Shown: piece after piece, positions 6,678-15,465 of the stretch | Numbering within the stretch: the first letter of the stretch is position 1 | Layout of the letters: each line of letters starts with the position of its first letter | From: JANNAT01 sp031384605 | Lineage (GTDB): Bacteria; Pseudomonadota; Alphaproteobacteria; Rhodobacterales; Rhodobacteraceae | Assembly: GCA_031384605.1 (NCBI GenBank) | Contig: JANNAT010000045.1 | Span: forward strand, 1 to 29,129 | Direction of reading: 5' to 3' | DNA length: 29,129 nt | Notes under the pieces: model-generated | The model's input: only the letters and a program-made list of their open reading frames with translations | Databases searched by the model: none | Told to the model about the DNA's origin: nothing | Translations under genes and position numbers: made by a program

Positions 6678-9600
6678 ATGCACGTCGTCTTTCGCGAAAG
6701 CCACGGGTTAGAGGAAACCGAAACCCCGTTCGATCTGGGGCAATCCCCGGCCGATCTGGTGGTTTTGTCGTTTTCTGACAGTGATTTGGGCGCGTTTGAG
6801 GCAGGGTATCATCGGGCCTGTCGGATGGGCAGTTCTGCCCATCCCACCCTGCGGTTGGCCAGTCTGATGGCGCTGAAACATCCGCTGTCGGTCGATACCT
6901 ATATCGAACAAACCCTGTCTGGCGCGCGGGGTATTCTGATCCGGCTGATCGGCGGGGCCAGCTATTGGGCCTATGGCACGGCATCGGTTCAAGACCTTTG
7001 CCGCCGCCGCGGCATTGCCTTGGCTGTCCTTCCCGCCGATGGGCGCGATGATCCGGGCCTTGATGCGCTGTCTACTTTGCCGGTGTCTACGTTGCGTCGG
7101 CTTCAGGCGTTGTGTGATGCGGGCGGCGCGGTGGCGGCCCAAGCGGCATTGGCGCAACTTGCGCTGGCGGCGGGGCTTTATGCAGGGCCGGTGTTGGGTG
7201 ACAAAACCGTGCCGGATAGCGGCTGGTATCAGCCGGGGCAGGGCGTCGTGCCGGGGCCAATGGGGGATGGCCCAGCGGTGGCGGTGACGTTTTACCGCAG
7301 CTATTTGACCGCCGCCGATACCGCCCCGGTGGATGCGGTGATGGACGCACTTCGCGCGCGCGGCTTTGCGCCGCAGGGGTTGTTTGTGCCGTCGTTGAAG
7401 GCTCCGGGTGCGGCGGCGTTTTTAACCGCTGCTTTTGCCCGGACTGCCCCTTCTGCCATCGTCAATGCCACCGCGTTTTCGGGCAAGGGCGCGGATGGGG
7501 CATCGCCATTGGACGCGCCCGGTTGCCCGGTGTTCCAACTGGCGCTGTCCACCGCGCGCAGGCGGGATTGGGCCACGTCGGATCGGGGGCTATCGCCCGC
7601 CGATCTGGCGATGCATGTCGTGCTGCCCGAGGTGGATGGCCGGATATTTGCCGGTGTGGCATCGTTCAAATCGCCCGGCAGGCGCGACCCTGACTTACAA
7701 TTTTCCCGCTTTGCCCACCGCGCCGATCTGGGGCGTATTGCGGCTGTGGCCGACCGGGTGGCGGCTTGGGTTCGCTTGGCTGCGGCCCCGGCGAAGCTGC
7801 GCGAAATCGCGGTGATCTTGTCAACCTATCCGGGGCGGCCCGACCAGATTGCCCATGCGGTGGGCCTTGATGCGCTGGCGTCGGTGCCTGCGATGCTGGG
7901 GCATTTGGCGGCGGCGGGCTATGGCGTGACTCAGCCTGAAGATTTTGGGCCCCAGTTGGTGCGCGAGACACTGACATGGCCGCTGGCCGACTATCTGACT
8001 GCGCTGCAAACCATCCCCGAACCCCTGCGTGCCAACCTTATGGCCTCTTGGGGAGATCCCGCTGATGATCCGGCAACCCGCGACGGCCAGTTCCATTTTG
8101 CCGCCCTTCGTGCAGGCAACGCCCTGATTGCCCTGCAACCCGAACGCGGCGATGTGGCGGTGCGCGACGCGGATTACCACGATCTGGCCCGCACGCCGCG
8201 CCATGGCTATGTCGCGTTTTATCTGTGGTTGCGGGCCCAAAACCCGCATGCGTTGGTGCATGTTGGTGCGCATGGCACGCTGGAATGGTTGCCGGGCAAA
8301 TCGGTGGCGCTGTCGGATACGTGTTGGCCCGAGGTTTTACTTGGCGCTACTCCGGTGATTTATCCGTTTATTGTCAATGATCCCGGCGAGGCGGCCCAAG
8401 CCAAACGCCGCATCGGGGCTGTGACTTTGGGCCATATGCCGCCGCCGATGGCCGACAGTGCCGTGCCCGAAGGGTTGCTGCAGCTGGAACGGTTGTTGGA
8501 TGAATATTCCACCGCCGATGGCTTGGACCCTGCGCGCCGCGACCGGCTGATAGCATCGGTGCGCGCCGAGGCGCAGGCGGCGGGGGTAGAGGCTGATCTG
8601 GGCCTGCCTGCAGATGCGTCGATGGCCGAGGCGATCACCCGGATTGATCGGTTCGTCTGCGATATCAAGGAAAGCCAGTTTGGTGACGGGCTGCATATCT
8701 TTGGCGCAGCGGTGGGCGAGATGGACGGGCTGTTGGCCGCCCTTGCAGGCCGTTTCGTGCCGCCGGGGCCAGCCGGATCGCCCTATCGGGGCCGCGCCGA
8801 TGTGCAGCCCACCGGGCGCAATCTGTTTTCGGTTGATCCGCGTGCCGTGCCATCGCGTGCCGCCCATGCTCAAGGGGTGAAACTGGCCGAAGAATTGTTG
8901 CGCCGCCATTTGCAAGACAAAGGTGACTGGCCGCGCGGCATAGTGCTTGATCTGTGGGGGTCGGCCACGATGCGCACGGCAGGCGAGGAAATTGCGATGG
9001 CGCTGCATCTGGCAGGTCTGGCACCGTTGTGGGATGCCGGATCGGACAGGGTTTCGGGGTTTGAAGTGGTGCCGCTGGCCCTGCTGGGACGGCCACGGAT
9101 TGACGTCACCTTGCGCGTGTCGGGGCTGTTTCGCGATATTTTTCCGGGACTTGCACAGATGTTTCAGGCGGGTGTTGCGGCCCTTGCGGCGCGTGACGAG
9201 GCGGTTGAAGATAACCCCTATGTCACCAACACAGCCCGGGTTTATGGCCCGCAGCCCGGCCTTTATGGCATGGGCATGGGGCAGGCCCTGACCGATTATA
9301 CCGATGACGGGCGCGCGCAGGCGGGTGAGGCATGGTTGGCAGGCTCAAGCTGGGCCATCGACGCCAAGGGCGAAGTCAGCCTTGATCGCGCCGGGATCGA
9401 GGCGCGGTTGATGGGCGCGGATGCCTTTGCGCATGTGCAGGATCTGGCGGAAACCGATGTGCTGATGGCCCCCGATTATGCCGCCCACGAAGGGGGGTTC
9501 GCCGCCGCTTTGGCGCATTTGGGCGCGGATGCAGCGGCGCTTTATCATCTGGACAGCAGCCGCGCCGATGCGCCGCGTGCGCGCACGGTAACCGAAGAAA

Positions 9601-9917
9601 TCGGCCGCGTGGTGCGCGCACGCGCAGCCAACCCCGATTGGGCCAATGGTATGATGCGGCATGGCTTTCGCGGGGCCGCCGAAATCACCGCCACGCTGGA
9701 CAATCTGGCCGCCTATGCCCATCTGATCCGCACCGTGCCTGCGCACTTGTTCGACCTTTATCACGACGCCACGCTGGCGCGCGATGATCTGGTTGATTTC
9801 ATGGCGCGCGAAAACCCCGCTGCGCTGCAAGCCTTGCGGGATCGCTTTGCGGCTTTACGTGACGCCGGTTTGTGGAACACCCGGCGCAATTCTATCGCGG
9901 CAGCGGTGGGCGCATGA
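6678..9917 (+). CDS. cobN: Cobaltochelatase subunit CobN
   Basis: The 1079-residue large subunit of the ATP-dependent aerobic cobalt chelatase, which inserts Co2+ into hydrogenobyrinic acid a,c-diamide. It is a homologue of magnesium-chelatase BchH/ChlH. The hallmark HVGAHGTLEWLPGKS...YPFIVNDPGEAAQAKRR is at about residues 527-575. NPYVTNTARVYGPQPGLYGMG and a terminal domain near YHDATLARDDLVDFM follow. It is shorter than the classical CobN of about 1250 residues, with a compact N-terminus; no internal stop or frameshift was seen. Activity needs the AAA+ subunits CobS and CobT, which are not in this window. The stop overlaps the cobG start (ATGA). Confidence 0.96.
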   Translation: MHVVFRESHGLEETETPFDLGQSPADLVVLSFSDSDLGAFEAGYHRACRMGSSAHPTLRLASLMALKHPLSVDTYIEQTLSGARGILIRLIGGASYWAYGTASVQDLCRRRGIALAVLPADGRDDPGLDALSTLPVSTLRRLQALCDAGGAVAAQAALAQLALAAGLYAGPVLGDKTVPDSGWYQPGQGVVPGPMGDGPAVAVTFYRSYLTAADTAPVDAVMDALRARGFAPQGLFVPSLKAPGAAAFLTAAFARTAPSAIVNATAFSGKGADGASPLDAPGCPVFQLALSTARRRDWATSDRGLSPADLAMHVVLPEVDGRIFAGVASFKSPGRRDPDLQFSRFAHRADLGRIAAVADRVAAWVRLAAAPAKLREIAVILSTYPGRPDQIAHAVGLDALASVPAMLGHLAAAGYGVTQPEDFGPQLVRETLTWPLADYLTALQTIPEPLRANLMASWGDPADDPATRDGQFHFAALRAGNALIALQPERGDVAVRDADYHDLARTPRHGYVAFYLWLRAQNPHALVHVGAHGTLEWLPGKSVALSDTCWPEVLLGATPVIYPFIVNDPGEAAQAKRRIGAVTLGHMPPPMADSAVPEGLLQLERLLDEYSTADGLDPARRDRLIASVRAEAQAAGVEADLGLPADASMAEAITRIDRFVCDIKESQFGDGLHIFGAAVGEMDGLLAALAGRFVPPGPAGSPYRGRADVQPTGRNLFSVDPRAVPSRAAHAQGVKLAEELLRRHLQDKGDWPRGIVLDLWGSATMRTAGEEIAMALHLAGLAPLWDAGSDRVSGFEVVPLALLGRPRIDVTLRVSGLFRDIFPGLAQMFQAGVAALAARDEAVEDNPYVTNTARVYGPQPGLYGMGMGQALTDYTDDGRAQAGEAWLAGSSWAIDAKGEVSLDRAGIEARLMGADAFAHVQDLAETDVLMAPDYAAHEGGFAAALAHLGADAAALYHLDSSRADAPRARTVTEEIGRVVRARAANPDWANGMMRHGFRGAAEITATLDNLAAYAHLIRTVPAHLFDLYHDATLARDDLVDFMARENPAALQALRDRFAALRDAGLWNTRRNSIAAAVGA

Positions 9918-11101
9918 GCAATTCGCCGATCATCCAAGGCCCCATCATTCAAGGCCCCATCATTCAGGGCTGGTGCCCCGGGGCATTGCGCCCGATGATG
10001 TCGGGCGATGGCTTGGTCGTGCGCTTGCGCCCGCGCGCCGGGCGGTTGTCCCGCGATCAGGCCATGGGCATCGCGCGGCTGGCGCGCGCGCACGGCAACG
10101 GGCTGATCGATCTGTCGGCGCGCGCCAATGTGCAGTTGCGCGGCGTGGCGGATGCAGGCCATCCAGTGCTGATCGCAGGGTTGGCGGCGTTGGGGATGAT
10201 TGACGAAACCCCGGCAGCAGAGGCCGCGCGCAATATCATCGTCTCGCCGTTCTGGGCAGATGGCGATGGTGCGATTGGGCTGGCCACTGCATTGATGGCA
10301 GCAATTGCCGCACCCGATTTCCCAATCTTGCCGGGAAAGTTTGGCTATGCGGTTGATATCGGGGCGCAGCCCGTATTGCAGGACACTTCGGCAGATATTC
10401 GCATTGAACGCGGACCAGCGGGCTTGATCGTCAAAGCCGATGGCGCGGATACCGGGGCGATGGTTACGCCCGAAACGGCAATTGCGGCGATTCAGGACCT
10501 GGCCGCATGGTTTGTCGCATCGGGCGGTATCGCAGACGGTCGAGGCCGCATGGCGGCATTGATCGGACGCGGCGCGCGCCTGCCAGATCGGTTTCGCGCG
10601 GTGCAGATGCAGGCCGTGGCAGCCGCCGCAAAGCCGGCCCTGGTTGCGGCGGGCGCGCTGGTGGGGTTTGACTTTGGCCAGATGCAGGCCGAAACGCTTG
10701 CCAGTTTGGCGCGGCTGGGTGATTTGCGCGTCACACCTTGGCGGATGCTGTTGGTCGAAGGTGTGCGGCAGTTGCCAAAGATAGCGGGCGTCATCACTGA
10801 CCCGGATGATCCAGTGCTGCGCGTGGTGGCCTGCACCGGCGCGCCGGGCTGTTTGCAGGCACACCGGCCCACGCGGGATATTGCGCGGAAACTGGCGCGC
10901 CATATGACGGAAAACCTGCATGTTTCCGGCTGTTCCAAGGGCTGTGCGCATCCCGGTGCGGCCCCTGTTACTTTGGTGGCCACACCCCATGGCTTTGATT
11001 TGATCCGCAATGGCAAGGCCGCCGATGCCGCCACCATATCCGCCTTGTCAGCCGACGAAATCCTTGCCCACCCTGCAATTCTGACAAAGATACCCGCATG
11101 A
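9914..11101 (+). CDS. cobG: Precorrin-3B synthase (nitrite/sulfite reductase-like)
   Basis: 395 residues from the ATG that overlaps the cobN stop; an earlier in-frame start at 9872 lies wholly inside cobN and lacks support. CobG is the O2-dependent iron-sulfur monooxygenase that hydroxylates C20 and forms the gamma-lactone of precorrin-3A. It marks the aerobic pathway. Ferredoxin-like halves of the nitrite/sulfite reductase fold are present (SARANVQLRG near 68-77). The [4Fe-4S] ligands are C307-x5-C313 and C340-x3-C344 (ACTGAPGC and SGCSKGCAHP). Unusually, the N-terminus holds three tandem PIIQG units (residues 5-19), ahead of the conserved GWCPGALRPM. The stop overlaps cobH by ATGA. Confidence 0.95.
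   Translation: MSNSPIIQGPIIQGPIIQGWCPGALRPMMSGDGLVVRLRPRAGRLSRDQAMGIARLARAHGNGLIDLSARANVQLRGVADAGHPVLIAGLAALGMIDETPAAEAARNIIVSPFWADGDGAIGLATALMAAIAAPDFPILPGKFGYAVDIGAQPVLQDTSADIRIERGPAGLIVKADGADTGAMVTPETAIAAIQDLAAWFVASGGIADGRGRMAALIGRGARLPDRFRAVQMQAVAAAAKPALVAAGALVGFDFGQMQAETLASLARLGDLRVTPWRMLLVEGVRQLPKIAGVITDPDDPVLRVVACTGAPGCLQAHRPTRDIARKLARHMTENLHVSGCSKGCAHPGAAPVTLVATPHGFDLIRNGKAADAATISALSADEILAHPAILTKIPA
9926..9970 (+). repeat. Three tandem 15-bp units in the cobG N-terminus
   Basis: Three consecutive 15-base units of the type CCCATCATTCAAGGC, each encoding PIIQG. Units two and three differ at one base, and the first unit is slightly more diverged. The unit is in frame, so copy-number changes would not break cobG. 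Confidence 0.9.
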
Positions 11102-11727
11102 CGCATACCTACATCACCGACGGTGCCGAGATTTACCGCCAGTCTTTTGCCACCATCCGCGCCGAGGCTGATCTGGCACGCTTTACCCGCGAAGAAGAGT
11201 TGGTGGCGGTGCGGATGATCCATGCGGCAGGCATGGTGGGGCTGGAGGCATTCATAGATTTCACCCCCGGCATGGCGGTTGCCGCGCGGGCGGCACTGGA
11301 AGACGGTGCGCCGATCTTGTGCGATGTGCGGATGGTATCCGAAGGTATTACGCGGCCCCGGCTGCCGCGCGACAACCGGGTGATCTGCACCCTGCAAGAC
11401 CCGCGTGTGGCAGGCATGGCGCGCGATATGGGCAACACCCGGTCGGCGGCGGCGGTGGAGTTGTGGCGCTCTGATCTGGCGGGCGCTGTGGTGGCCATTG
11501 GCAACGCGCCCACGGCGTTGTTTCATCTTTTGAACATGCTGGCCGACCCGGATTGTCCGCGCCCTGCAGTAATCATTGGCATTCCTGTGGGGTTCATTGG
11601 GGCTGCTGAATCCAAAGATGCGCTGATGCGGGCGGCACCCGTGCCGTCTATGGTGGTGCGGGGCCGTCTTGGCGGATCGGCGATTGCGGTGGCGGCGGTC
11701 AACGCGCTGGCCAGCCGGAAGGAATAG
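11098..11727 (+). CDS. cobH: Precorrin-8X methylmutase
   Basis: 209 residues. CobH moves the methyl group from C11 to C12 of precorrin-8x, giving hydrogenobyrinic acid. The catalytic histidine lies in VRMIHAAGM (His42). Other conserved stretches are ILCDVRMVSEGI, IGNAPTALFHLL and IGIPVGFIGAAESKDAL. The start overlaps the cobG stop by four bases, and cobI begins two bases after the TAG. AAGGA within the cobH end serves as the cobI ribosome site. Confidence 0.97.
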   Translation: MTHTYITDGAEIYRQSFATIRAEADLARFTREEELVAVRMIHAAGMVGLEAFIDFTPGMAVAARAALEDGAPILCDVRMVSEGITRPRLPRDNRVICTLQDPRVAGMARDMGNTRSAAAVELWRSDLAGAVVAIGNAPTALFHLLNMLADPDCPRPAVIIGIPVGFIGAAESKDALMRAAPVPSMVVRGRLGGSAIAVAAVNALASRKE

Positions 11728-11729
11728 CG

Positions 11730-12467
11730 ATGGGCCGTATTATTTGCACGGGCCTTGGGCCGGGCGACCCAGATTTGATGGCGGTGCGGTCGGATCGGTT
11801 GATCCGGGCGGCGGCGCATGTCGCCTATTTCCGCAAAGCCGGGCGGCAGGGACAGGCGCGGCGGATCGTGAACGGTATGTTGGCGGCAGGTGTCACCGAA
11901 TACGCGATGGAATACCCGGTTACCACAGAACTTCCCTTTGACAGCCCCGCGTACATCGACGCTTTGGCGCGGTTTTACGATGATTGGGCAACCCGTTTGG
12001 CCGATCTTTCGCAGACAACTGATGTGGTGGTTCTGTGCGAAGGCGATCCGTTTTTCTACGGCTCTTTCATGCATTTATACACCCGCCTTCAGGGGCTGGC
12101 GACCATCGAAATTGTGCCGGGCATCACTGGCATGACGGGGTGTTGGCATGCCACGGGGATGCCGATCACCTGGGGCGATGATGTGTTGACGGTGCTGATG
12201 GGCACGCTGCCCGAGACGGATTTGGTGCATCATATGAAAGCCGCCGATGCGCTGGTGATCATGAAAACCGGGCGCAATCTGCCGCGTGTGCGCCGCGCGC
12301 TGCAAGAGGCCGGGCGGCTGGGCGATGCGTGGCTGGTGGAGCGCGGCACAATGCCCGATCAACGCATCGCGCGGCTGGTCGATGTGGATGCCACCGATTG
12401 CCCGTATTTCGCGATTGTGCTGGTGCATGGTCAGGGTCGTCGCCCGGAACTGGGCGGTGGCGAATGA
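11730..12467 (+). CDS. cobI: Precorrin-2 C20-methyltransferase
   Basis: 245 residues, SAM-dependent class III (tetrapyrrole) methyltransferase. It adds the C20 methyl to precorrin-2, giving precorrin-3A. The N-terminal GLGPGDPDLM (residues 7-16) and CEGDPFFYGSFMH motif identify the fold and the CobI branch. VVPGITG-like EIVPGITGMTG follows. Translation is coupled: the start is two bases after cobH and the stop overlaps cobJ (ATGA). Confidence 0.96.
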   Translation: MGRIICTGLGPGDPDLMAVRSDRLIRAAAHVAYFRKAGRQGQARRIVNGMLAAGVTEYAMEYPVTTELPFDSPAYIDALARFYDDWATRLADLSQTTDVVVLCEGDPFFYGSFMHLYTRLQGLATIEIVPGITGMTGCWHATGMPITWGDDVLTVLMGTLPETDLVHHMKAADALVIMKTGRNLPRVRRALQEAGRLGDAWLVERGTMPDQRIARLVDVDATDCPYFAIVLVHGQGRRPELGGGE

Positions 12468-13198
12468 CGGGTTGGGTGGTTGTCGCGGGATTGGGTCCGG
12501 GGGATGAGGATCTGGTCACACCGCAAGTGCGCAGCGCGTTGGCTGACGCCACTGATATTGTTGGATATATTCCCTATGTTGCGCGGGTGGCCCCGCGCGA
12601 CGGGTTGACGTTGCATGCCTCTGATAACCGGGTGGAACTGGACCGTGCGGGCCATGCGCTGACGCTGGCGGCGGCGGGTGCGCGGGTGGTGATCGTGTCA
12701 TCGGGTGATCCGGGCGTATTTGCGATGGCGTCGGCGCTGTTTGAGGCGATTGAAGCCGCCCCGCAGTATCTGACGCTGGATATCCGCATTCTGCCCGGCA
12801 TCACGGCCATGCTGGCGGCAAGTGCCTTGGCGGGGGCACCGTTGGGGCATGATTTTTGCGCGATCAACCTAAGCGACAATCTGAAACCCTGGGCATTGGT
12901 CGAACACCGCTTGCGACTGGCGGCGCAGGCAGATTTCGCAATGGCGTTCTACAACCCGCGATCTGCCAGCCGCCCGCACCAGTTTGCCCGTGCGCTGGAT
13001 ATCTTGCGCGATGAATGTGGGCCGGATCGGTTGATTATGTTTGCCCGCAATGTGACAATGCCCGATGCGCGGATCAATACCGTCACACTGGCCGAGGCCA
13101 CGCCTGAGATGGCCGATATGCGCACCGTGGTGATTGTCGGTAATTCCGCGACCAAACGGTTGGGGCGGTTCGTCTATACCCCAAGGTCGGCAGTATGA
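12464..13198 (+). CDS. cobJ: Precorrin-3B C17-methyltransferase
   Basis: 244 residues from the ATG in the ATGA junction with cobI; a longer upstream frame lies inside cobI and was not used. CobJ methylates C17 and drives ring contraction of precorrin-3B to precorrin-4. Motifs are GLGPGDEDLVTPQ near the N-terminus, DIVGYIPYV, SSGDPGVFAMAS, and FYNPRSASRPHQ, which is characteristic of CobJ/CbiH. The 3' end overlaps the 3' end of cobK, on the other strand, by 25 bases. Confidence 0.96.
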   Translation: MTGWVVVAGLGPGDEDLVTPQVRSALADATDIVGYIPYVARVAPRDGLTLHASDNRVELDRAGHALTLAAAGARVVIVSSGDPGVFAMASALFEAIEAAPQYLTLDIRILPGITAMLAASALAGAPLGHDFCAINLSDNLKPWALVEHRLRLAAQADFAMAFYNPRSASRPHQFARALDILRDECGPDRLIMFARNVTMPDARINTVTLAEATPEMADMRTVVIVGNSATKRLGRFVYTPRSAV

Positions 13199-13920
13199 TC
13201 TATCCAATCCATAACGTCACTGACTGTTCGCGCGATTTGGCGGGGCGGCAACGCGGGTCGCTCAATCATGATCAGGGGCAGGTTCAGGGCGCGCGCGGCC
13301 CCCAGTTTGGCCTGCGCGCCCTTGCCACCGGCGTTTTTGGCCACAATATGGGTAATGTTGTGCGTCTGCATCAAAGCGATGTCGCCCGCTTCGGTAAACG
13401 GTCCGCGCGCCAAGATGACGGTCGTGTTGGGCAACGGCAGCGGGCCTTCCGGCGGATCAACAAGGCGCAGCAGGTAGTGGTGCTGCGGTTTGATCGCGAA
13501 ATCGCCCAAGGTTTGCTTGCCGATGGCAAGAAAGACGCGGGTTGGCGCATCGGGCAGGGCGGCTGCGGCGGCGGCAGTGTCTGGAACCACGGTCCAGCGA
13601 TCCATTGGCAGGGCTGTCCAGGGGCTGCGTTCCAACGCGATCAGCGGCAGCTGCAGCGCGGCAGCGGCGGTTATCGCGTGCCTGCTCATCTGCGCTGCAA
13701 AAGGGTGCGTCGCATCGACGACATGGGTGATTTCTGCGGCGATCAGGTAGTCGATCAACCCTGCCACGCCTCCAAAGCCGCCGATACGGGTGGGCATTGG
13801 TTGCTCTATCGGCATTTCGGTGCGGCCCGCGTAGGAAAACACCGCGTCGATGCCAGCGTCGGCCAATTTCTGCGCCAAAAAACTGGCCTCGGTGGTGCCG
13901 CCAAGAAGAAGGATGTGCAT
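13174..13920 (-). CDS. cobK: Precorrin-6A reductase
   Basis: 248 residues. CobK reduces precorrin-6A to precorrin-6B with NADPH. Visible are LLLGGTTEA (4-12), RIGGFGG (45-51), DATHPFA (69-75) and the C-terminal VAKNAGGKGA, all typical. A longer in-frame start at 13947 would lie inside cobL; 13920 (MHILLLGG) fits the family. This is the only gene of the block on the minus strand. It overlaps cobJ by 25 bases at its 3' end, and its ATG overlaps the cobL ATG in the sequence CATG. Any promoter for it must lie inside cobL, and cobJ-to-cobL read-through would produce RNA antisense to it. Confidence 0.95.
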   Translation of the reverse strand: MHILLLGGTTEASFLAQKLADAGIDAVFSYAGRTEMPIEQPMPTRIGGFGGVAGLIDYLIAAEITHVVDATHPFAAQMSRHAITAAAALQLPLIALERSPWTALPMDRWTVVPDTAAAAAALPDAPTRVFLAIGKQTLGDFAIKPQHHYLLRLVDPPEGPLPLPNTTVILARGPFTEAGDIALMQTHNITHIVAKNAGGKGAQAKLGAARALNLPLIMIERPALPPRQIARTVSDVMDWIDHTADLGV

Positions 13921-15100
13921 GGTGGATAAGCCTTGGCTGACGATCATCGGTCTGGGCGAAGATGGACTGGCTGGGCTGTCAGATGCAAGCCGCGATGCGA
14001 TAGCAACGGCAGACGTGGTGTTTGGCGGGCCGCGTCATCTGAAGTTGGTGGGGGTAGGCGCGCGTGGGCAGGCTTGGCCCGTGCCGTTTGATATCGCCCC
14101 GGTTTTGGCGTGTCGCGGGCGGGCCGTGGTGGTGCTGGCGTCGGGCGATCCTTTTTGGTTCGGTGCGGGTTCCAGTTTAGTGCCGCATTTGGCCCCCGGC
14201 GAATGGCTGGCACATCCGGCCCCATCGACGTTTTCGCGCGCAGCGAACGTGCTGGGCTGGCGGCTGGAAACCTCTTTTTGCCATGGCTTGCATGCCGCCC
14301 CCTTTGCCCGCATCCGCGCCGATCTGCACAGTGGCGCGCAGGTGATTTGCTTGATGCGGGATGGCGATGCTGTGCAGGGTTTAGCAGCTTGGCTGACGGG
14401 CATCGGCTTTGGTGCGTCTACCTTGCATGTGCTGGAACGCATGGGTGGTCCACAAGAGCGGGTGCGCACCATAACGGCACAAGATTATGATTTCACAGAT
14501 GTATCCGCCCCGGTTGCGGTGGCGATTGCAGCCGTGGGAACGGGGTTGCCACGCGGGTTTGGCCTGCCTGACGATCTTTTCGCGCATGATGGACAGATCA
14601 CCAAACGCGCCATTCGCGCGGTGACTTTGGCCGCCTTGGGGCCAAGACCGGGGGAACGTCTGTGGGATATCGGGGCGGGGTCAGGCTCTGTTTCCGTCGA
14701 ATGGTGTTTGGCGGGGGGGCTTGCGGTGGCGTTCGAGGCCAAGCCAGCACGTGCTGCAAACATCCGCGCCAATGCTGATTGCTTTGGGGTAGATCACCGC
14801 TTGAAAGTTGTCGAAGGGACTGCCCCGGCTGTGCTGCGCAATCACCCCATCCCCGATGTTGTGTTTGTTGGCGGTGGTGGCGATGCGGGCCTTTATGCAG
14901 TCCTTTTACCAATGCTGCGCGCTGGCACCCGGTTGCTGGCCAATGCGGTGACGTTGGAAACGGAAAGCGTGCTGGTGGGCCTGTGCGCCACCCACGGCGG
15001 CAGTTTGACCAAGATCGACGTCGCCACCGCGACCCCTTTGGGCGGAATGCGTGGCTGGACTGCCGCGCGCCCCGTCGTGCAGTGGAGCGTGGTGCTATGA
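13919..15100 (+). CDS. cobL: Precorrin-6B C5,15-methyltransferase (decarboxylating), CbiE-CbiT fusion
   Basis: 393 residues. CobL methylates C5 and C15 and decarboxylates the C12 acetate of precorrin-6B, giving precorrin-8x. The N-terminal CbiE-type domain has IGLGEDGLAGLS and VLASGDPFWFG. The C-terminal CbiT-type domain starts near residue 215, with a Rossmann SAM site WDIGAGSGSVSVEW (about 249-262) and FVGGGGDAG. The start at 13919 has AAGAAGGA about seven bases upstream, within cobK antisense; a GTG at 13922 is an alternative. The stop overlaps cobE (ATGA). Confidence 0.95.
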   Translation: MVDKPWLTIIGLGEDGLAGLSDASRDAIATADVVFGGPRHLKLVGVGARGQAWPVPFDIAPVLACRGRAVVVLASGDPFWFGAGSSLVPHLAPGEWLAHPAPSTFSRAANVLGWRLETSFCHGLHAAPFARIRADLHSGAQVICLMRDGDAVQGLAAWLTGIGFGASTLHVLERMGGPQERVRTITAQDYDFTDVSAPVAVAIAAVGTGLPRGFGLPDDLFAHDGQITKRAIRAVTLAALGPRPGERLWDIGAGSGSVSVEWCLAGGLAVAFEAKPARAANIRANADCFGVDHRLKVVEGTAPAVLRNHPIPDVVFVGGGGDAGLYAVLLPMLRAGTRLLANAVTLETESVLVGLCATHGGSLTKIDVATATPLGGMRGWTAARPVVQWSVVL

Positions 15101-15465
15101 AGGTGGCAGGGATAGGGTTTCGCAGTGCGGTGTCGCTGGATGCGTTGGTTGAGGCGTTGGCGATGGCCCAAGATCAAGCTGACGGGCTGCCGGTTGATGC
15201 GGTTGCAACCGCGCATGCCAAGGCTTTGGCTCCGGTATTTGTGGCGCTTTGTGATCAGTTGGGCGTGCCGTTATGCGCGGTTGATGTGGCGGGGGTGGAT
15301 ACGCCGACGCAGTCAGACACGGTGCAGGAGTTGTTTGGTGTAGGGTCAGTCGCCGAAGCGGCTGCGCTGATCGCCGCTGGCCCCGGCGCGCGGCTGATCG
15401 TGGGGCGCGTGGTGTCGCGCGACGGGATGGCCACGGCGGCGATTGCGGAAGGAACAGATCAATGA
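15097..15465 (+). CDS. cobE: CobE, CbiG C-terminal-domain protein
   Basis: A 122-residue single-domain protein matching the C-terminal domain of CbiG, known as CobE in aerobic producers. MKVAGIGFRSAVSLDAL opens the family, and TPTQSDTVQELFGVGSVAEAAAL is typical of its C-terminal half. It is required for B12 synthesis in the Pseudomonas-type pathway, but its exact chemistry is not settled; it may bind a corrin intermediate. ATGA overlaps join it to cobL before and cobM after. A longer in-frame extension into cobL was rejected. Confidence 0.9.
   Translation: MKVAGIGFRSAVSLDALVEALAMAQDQADGLPVDAVATAHAKALAPVFVALCDQLGVPLCAVDVAGVDTPTQSDTVQELFGVGSVAEAAALIAAGPGARLIVGRVVSRDGMATAAIAEGTDQ

Noticed and set aside
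5586..6704. Long open frame on the minus strand opposite cobW
   Set aside because: It is antisense to a well-supported CobW with all motifs. The product is His/Arg/Gln-rich low-complexity sequence typical of the complement of GC-rich coding DNA.
9761..10990. 409-codon minus-strand frame opposite cobN/cobG
   Set aside because: It is the complement of cobG, which has all four cluster cysteines. No recognisable domain and an Arg/His-rich composition.
14779..15465. Longer version of cobE beginning inside cobL
   Set aside because: The extra N-terminus is an out-of-frame reading of cobL. The CobE family starts at MKVAGIGFRSAV, exactly at the ATGA junction.
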